Shown: positions 13,435 to 14,100 of the stretch, piece by piece
Layout: each line of letters opens with the position of its first letter
Position numbering within the stretch: the stretch's first letter is position 1
Assembly: GCA_021827225.1 (NCBI GenBank)
Contig: JAKAXG010000038.1
Span: 1 to 14,100, forward strand
Direction: 5' to 3'
Length of the DNA stretch: 14,100 nt
Source of the DNA: Actinomycetes bacterium
Lineage (GTDB): Bacteria > Actinomycetota > Acidimicrobiia > Acidimicrobiales > Palsa-688
Notes under the pieces: generated by a model
Told to the model about the DNA's origin: nothing
Seen by the model: only the letters and a program-made list of their open reading frames with translations
Databases searched by the model: none
Made by a program: the position numbers and the translations under genes

Positions 13435-14100
13435 GTGTTAGCGCTCCGGCGACGGCGCGGCGTCAGGCTCGGCTGGGCCCGTCCCCTGGCAGCCGCCCTC
13501 CTCGCCGTGCCGGTCGCCTCGGTGGCGACCGTCGCCGGGTCGCCGCCGGGATGGGCCGCCACCGCCCTGACCGGCCAGGTGCTCGACCTGGCGACCCTGC
13601 GCAGCGAGCAGCAGGCCGTGGTCACCGCCGACCACCGGCCCGCCATCGCCAAGGCCCGGTTCGCGGTGGACGAGCTGACCAATACCGTCTCCGGCGATCA
13701 GGACGCTCTGCGCTCGGCCGCCGACGCCCAGGCCCGCGCCCGGGCCGCCCAACAGGCGGCGGCCGCCCGGCTGTCCCAGGACCGGGCGGCCCTGACGTCC
13801 GCGGTCGCCACCGTGGGGGCGGACGACGCCCGCCTGGCCCACGACCGGGCCGCCCTGCGATCCATCGCCATCGGCCTCTACACCGGTCAGATCACCGATC
13901 CGCAGCCGACCAGCCTGCACGCCCTGGAGACCGACCAGCAGCAGGTGATCTACAGCGCCGAGGTGGAGACCGTCGCCGGAGTGGTAGACAGCAACCTCGG
14001 GCGCGACCTGACAGCCGCCCGCGCCGCCGCCAGGGACCGGGCCAGGGTGGCGGCCCGGGTGGCGGGCGACGACCGGGACGTGCGGGCGGCGGCCGCCGAG
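13435..14100 (+). CDS. Secreted Ala/Arg-rich coiled-coil protein, N-terminal part (probable cell-wall hydrolase or related envelope protein)
   Basis: The frame opens at GTG 13435 (an in-frame TAG lies at 13429-13431) and runs through the right edge, showing 222 residues. It starts with a basic n-region (LALRRRRGVRLGW), a hydrophobic core (LAAALLAVPVASVATVAG) and a likely signal peptidase site near PPGWAA (about residue 43). Two long Ala/Arg/Gln/Asp-rich helical stretches follow (about 50-145 and 165-222), separated by IAIGLYTGQITDP. This resembles the coiled-coil front of EnvC/RipA-type peptidoglycan hydrolases and related actinobacterial wall proteins, where similar 'AYxxG' segments interrupt the coil. 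The catalytic end, if any, is outside the window, so the enzyme assignment is inference. The second codon is TTA, rare in such GC-rich DNA. No ribosome binding site is obvious. Confidence 0.72.
   Translation, partial: MLALRRRRGVRLGWARPLAAALLAVPVASVATVAGSPPGWAATALTGQVLDLATLRSEQQAVVTADHRPAIAKARFAVDELTNTVSGDQDALRSAADAQARARAAQQAAAARLSQDRAALTSAVATVGADDARLAHDRAALRSIAIGLYTGQITDPQPTSLHALETDQQQVIYSAEVETVAGVVDSNLGRDLTAARAAARDRARVAARVAGDDRDVRAAAAE

Noticed and set aside
13438..13920. Minus-strand 160-codon frame at the right end
   Set aside because: It is the shadow of the secreted coiled-coil gene on the plus strand. That gene has a signal peptide and consistent codon bias, whereas the minus frame is Gly/Arg/Gln-rich.

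Overview
The base composition is very GC-rich (about 70% or more by eye), third codon positions are almost all G or C, and several starts are GTG. Together with fused Liv-type ABC transporter genes, an Rv1264-like adenylate cyclase and a DUF35/thiolase pair, this points to a chromosomal segment from an actinobacterium. An uncultured Acidimicrobiia-like lineage would fit, but that is inference. I see no mobile element, CRISPR array, tRNA or rRNA.

Layout. (1) 2-277 (+) is the C-terminal end of a DHA2-type MFS drug exporter. (2) 297-1154 (-) is a crotonase-family enoyl-CoA hydratase/isomerase. (3) 1173-3050 (+) is a molybdate/tungstate-type ABC importer with permease, ATPase and TOBE domains in one chain, and no binding-protein gene beside it. 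(4) 3003-10304 (-) is a compact branched-chain-amino-acid-type (Liv/HAAT) cluster. In transcription order it holds a secreted, C-terminally membrane-anchored protein of unknown function, a membrane-tethered periplasmic-binding protein, a fused LivH-LivM permease and a fused LivF-LivG ATPase. These genes are joined by an embedded ribosome binding site, a 19-nt overlap and a 4-nt ATGA overlap. (5) 10396-11531 (-) holds a class III adenylate cyclase preceded by an overlapping 46-codon gene, which may be read from a leaderless promoter. (6) 11604-13216 (-) is a DUF35 zinc-ribbon/OB protein followed by a thiolase, two nucleotides apart. (7) 13435-14100 (+) is the start of a secreted Ala/Arg-rich coiled-coil protein that runs off the window.

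How they may work together. The Liv cluster could encode a complete importer made of one fused permease, one fused ATPase and one tethered binding protein, plus an exported partner. The DUF35/thiolase pair and the crotonase suggest acyl-CoA (lipid, steroid side-chain or aromatic) metabolism in the neighbourhood. The cyclase lies directly upstream of the Liv cluster on the same strand, so co-transcription is possible but not shown. The transported substrate cannot be read from the sequence.

The least expected points are a leaderless-type -10 box for the Mod fusion lying on the complement of the crotonase ribosome binding site, the hidden 46-codon gene upstream of the cyclase, the start-codon hairpin before the unknown secreted protein, and the fully fused Liv architecture. 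No gene-free stretch exceeds 300 bases. The longest, 13217-13434, holds two dyad-symmetric sites.
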